7,910 nucleotides of DNA from Clostridia bacterium (lineage in GTDB: Bacteria > Bacillota_A > Clostridia > Christensenellales > Aristaeellaceae). Where the stretch lies: contig JAGBBE010000033.1 of the NCBI GenBank assembly GCA_017938645.1, positions 1 to 7,910 on the forward strand, given 5' to 3'. The notes under the pieces were generated by a model that worked only from the letters and a program-made list of their open reading frames with translations, made no database searches and was not told where the DNA came from. Position numbers and translations under genes: made by a program. Positions 6,971 through 7,910 of this stretch are shown one piece after another (within the stretch, counting starts at the first letter, position 1; each line of letters begins with the position of its first letter).

Positions 6971-7216
6971 ACGGGGGCTGTCATTCTGATTTCTCATCAA
7001 AACCGGCATGATGCCGGTTACATCACCGACCAAGTGATGTAAAGGGCGGCAGGAGCATACCAACACCGCCGCGCCGATTGCCAGCGCATACGGCCTTGAA
7101 AACTGACGAAAAAACTGACAAAACGCTGTTTTGATGCAACGAGGTCAAGAGAAAAGACAAACAAAGCGGGCTGTCCCCGCACAGAAGCAGCCCTCAAAAA
7201 ACCAACAATACAATAA
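6971..7216 (+). pseudogene. Decayed tyrosine integrase 3' end next to the att scar
   Basis: One frame (from 6971 to TAA 7214-7216, interrupted by TAA 7040-7042 and TGA 7097-7099) reads like the tail of a Clostridia integrative-element integrase. It has HDAGYITDQVM, then AYQH in the position of the nucleophile motif (usually VYRH/AYQH), and a Lys-Leu-Thr-Lys repeated tail. It ends just before a tRNA fragment, exactly where such integrase genes normally end. The similarity is by eye, and two stops mean no functional product. The alternative is that 6953-7216 is merely non-coding. Confidence 0.4.
7001..7040. repeat. Two adjacent perfect inverted repeats
   Basis: AACCGGCAT/ATGCCGGTT (7001-7019, one-base centre) abuts ACATCAC/GTGATGT (7020-7040, 7-base spacer). 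There is no T-run after either, so they are not an ordinary terminator, although they are the first strong structures downstream of the kinase gene and might protect its mRNA 3' end. A third small hairpin, GCGGG-CTGTC-CCCGC, lies at 7166-7180. Confidence 0.4.
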
Positions 7217-7253
7217 AAAAATCACCCTCGCCGTCTATAAGCGAAGGTGATTT
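7214..7253 (-). terminator. Intrinsic terminator following the tRNA-Thr fragment
   Basis: Read on the minus strand, a 13-bp stem (7253-7241 with 7231-7219, one G-T wobble) is followed by a run of seven T. It begins four bases after the CCA end of the tRNA fragment, as expected for the terminator of a tRNA transcription unit. Confidence 0.75.
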
Positions 7254-7256
7254 CAA

Positions 7257-7301
7257 TGGAGCTGATAGCCAGATTCGAACTGGCGACCTCATCCTTACCA
7301 A
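7257..7301 (-). other. tRNA-Thr(GGT) 3' fragment: attachment-site scar of an integrative element
   Basis: On the minus strand these 45 bases are the 3' part of a tRNA: anticodon loop TTGGTAA (anticodon GGT, complement of 7297-7299), 3' anticodon stem GGATG, variable loop AGGTC, T arm GCCAG-TTCGAAT-CTGGC, 3' acceptor strand TATCAGC, discriminator T and encoded CCA. The upstream sequence (plus strand 7302 onward) supplies no matching anticodon 5' stem, D arm or 5' acceptor strand, so the gene is cut precisely at the anticodon loop, a crossover point often used by tyrosine integrases in tRNA genes. It is not a functional tRNA. An integrase-like relic abuts the 3' side. Confidence 0.82.
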
Positions 7302-7316
7302 TGCCATGGTGGGATT

Positions 7317-7342
7317 GCTGTACAGCCCTCTATGCGCATAGA
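7317..7342. repeat. Pair of perfect palindromes next to the att scar
   Basis: GCTGTACAGC (7317-7326) and TCTATGCGCATAGA (7329-7342) are perfect 10- and 14-bp palindromes separated by two bases, 15-40 bp from the tRNA fragment. Candidate sites for an excision or regulatory protein of the element. The rest of 7302-7473 holds no gene I can support. Confidence 0.4.
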
Positions 7343-7473
7343 AGCAGGTTAATTCACCATGTTTCCCAGAAAAAAGGGATTTATCTGCACTGTGGATCAA
7401 CGTTATTCCGATGATGTCGTATACGCCTGATTAGCAGAGGTGTAGCAGAGAACGCTGCACAAGCGTGTGACAA

Positions 7474-7671
7474 TTAGCCAAGGATATACTTTGAGTCAAA
7501 TGAATAGCGTTCCTGAAGGCGTTCAGAAATGGGCGCCTTTTTTCTATACTCTTGTAATTGCCTTGACAGAAGATATGATCTGCTGGCAGCACGGAAGATC
7601 ACAGGATCAATAACACAGTGCTCATGGAGAATACTACGAATGTAGCGCCAATGGCTCAGTGCTTTCGACAT
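7474..7671 (-). CDS. Small hypothetical protein, faintly Spo0E-like
   Basis: A 65-residue minus-strand frame from an ATG (MSKALSHWRYIRSIL...). It is basic and helix-rich, and the central pattern IDPVIFRAAS...LSRQLQEY loosely recalls the two-helix Spo0E-type aspartyl-phosphatases (usually DPEVLxLSxxLDxLI), but the SQELD signature is not intact, so I do not assign that function. The ribosome binding site is weak. A plus-strand hairpin with a T-run (7516-7543) overlaps its 3' part, which weakens the case. It lies in the mobile-element side of the window, where small regulatory ORFs are common. Confidence 0.4.
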   Translation of the reverse strand: MSKALSHWRYIRSILHEHCVIDPVIFRAASRSYLLSRQLQEYRKKAPISERLQERYSFDSKYILG

Positions 7672-7710
7672 TTTTTCATAATGACCATTTCATGAAACGG
7701 AGGATTCACC

Positions 7711-7797
7711 GTGGCTGTTTTTCGCGTAGAGAAGAATCTTGCTAATGTTTGTCAAGGACTTTTTTCTGAGAGTTGCACCGAAAAAAGGGCACACTAA
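7711..7797 (+). pseudogene. Truncated start of a mobile-element replication/HTH protein
   Basis: A GTG at 7711 with CGGAGG (7698-7703) 7 bases upstream opens a frame beginning (M)AVFRVEKN. This is the characteristic N-terminus of helix-turn-helix, replisome-organiser-like proteins of Clostridia integrative and conjugative elements, which normally continue with a YTVMSNHHLR-like segment. Here the match stops after nine codons, the next residues are unrelated, and a stop falls at 7795-7797. The break at about 7737 coincides with the start of insertion-sequence-like sequence. The N-terminal recognition is from memory and short. Confidence 0.5.
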
Positions 7798-7910
7798 ATT
7801 AACCCACCAGATTGCGGGCTTTGAAAAAATGATGTAGAATCAAATCGGTTTACTTGTAGAGCTCCATCGCTCTGGCATAGTAGATCCGGAGGAACTTGTT
7901 CACGCCAGCC
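7738..7910 (-). mobile_element. Probable insertion-sequence end (runs out of the window)
   Basis: From the point where the MAVFRVEKN gene breaks off to the window end, the sequence is non-coding for about 110 bases and then enters a minus-strand transposase-like C-terminus. This is the normal layout of an IS end: stop codon, short 3' region, terminal repeat. An 8-bp inverted repeat CTTTTTTC/GAAAAAAG (7759-7766, 7780-7787) lies in it. The exact terminus and target duplication cannot be fixed because the other end is outside. Confidence 0.4.
7850..7910 (-). CDS. Transposase, C-terminal end (partial)
   Basis: The minus strand encodes 19 residues (AGVNKFLRIYYARAMELYK) before TAA at 7852-7850; the rest lies beyond the window. 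The FLRxYYARAMELYK ending resembles the C-termini of DDE transposases in Clostridia, but I cannot name the IS family from so little. Its position next to an interrupted gene supports the call. Confidence 0.42.
   Translation of the reverse strand, partial: AGVNKFLRIYYARAMELYK

Noticed and set aside
7194..7400. Minus-strand frame across the tRNA fragment
   Set aside because: It translates a tRNA 3' end and its terminator; a well-known type of spurious ORF.
7516..7543. Plus-strand AAGGCG/CGCCTT hairpin with a T-run
   Set aside because: It would be a terminator, but the stem is only 6 bp with a 12-base loop and no plus-strand gene precedes it, so it was not listed on its own.

Overview
The window looks like chromosome of a Gram-positive, Clostridia-type (Firmicutes) anaerobe, probably gut-associated. 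The grounds are an LPXTG sortase-anchored surface protein, strong sigma-A-like promoters, AGGAGG-type ribosome binding sites, a ZTP riboswitch and Clostridia-style integrative-element debris. Species cannot be read from the sequence. The coding parts are moderately GC-rich; the gaps holding mobile-element relics are visibly more AT-rich.

Left part (1-1791). The C-terminal end of a large cell-wall-anchored protein with a proline-threonine stalk closes with a clean intrinsic terminator. Next comes a compact unit: a consensus promoter, a ZTP (pfl-motif) riboswitch whose pseudoknot strand is also the 5' arm of an intrinsic terminator, and a short formate/nitrite-family (FNT) transporter. The layout predicts that the transporter is switched on when Z nucleotides (ZMP/ZTP) accumulate, i.e. 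when 10-formyl-tetrahydrofolate is short.

Debris zone (1792-2650). No intact gene is seen. There is an unidentified coding relic, the C-terminal catalytic end of a tyrosine recombinase, and a long terminator-like hairpin.

Centre (2646-6952). A strong promoter preceded by a 9-bp direct repeat drives a probable two-gene operon. The first gene encodes a lipoprotein that fuses an ABC-type solute-binding domain to what looks like a 5'-nucleotidase C-terminal domain without the catalytic domain. The second encodes a membrane hybrid histidine kinase (Cache-like sensor, HisKA, HATPase, receiver). No ABC permease, ATPase, Hpt protein or DNA-binding response regulator is next to them. The best reading is a binding-protein-assisted sensory system rather than a transporter.

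Right part (6953-7910). A decayed integrase 3' end runs into a 45-nt 3' fragment of tRNA-Thr(GGT) on the minus strand, cut exactly at the anticodon loop and still followed by its terminator. This is an attachment-site scar of an integrative element. Beyond it are closely spaced palindromes, a small minus-strand ORF, the first codons of a mobile-element protein (MAVFRVEKN...) that breaks off abruptly, and a probable insertion sequence whose transposase C-terminus leaves the window on the minus strand. The sensory operon is therefore bracketed by recombinase relics and may lie in an old genomic island.
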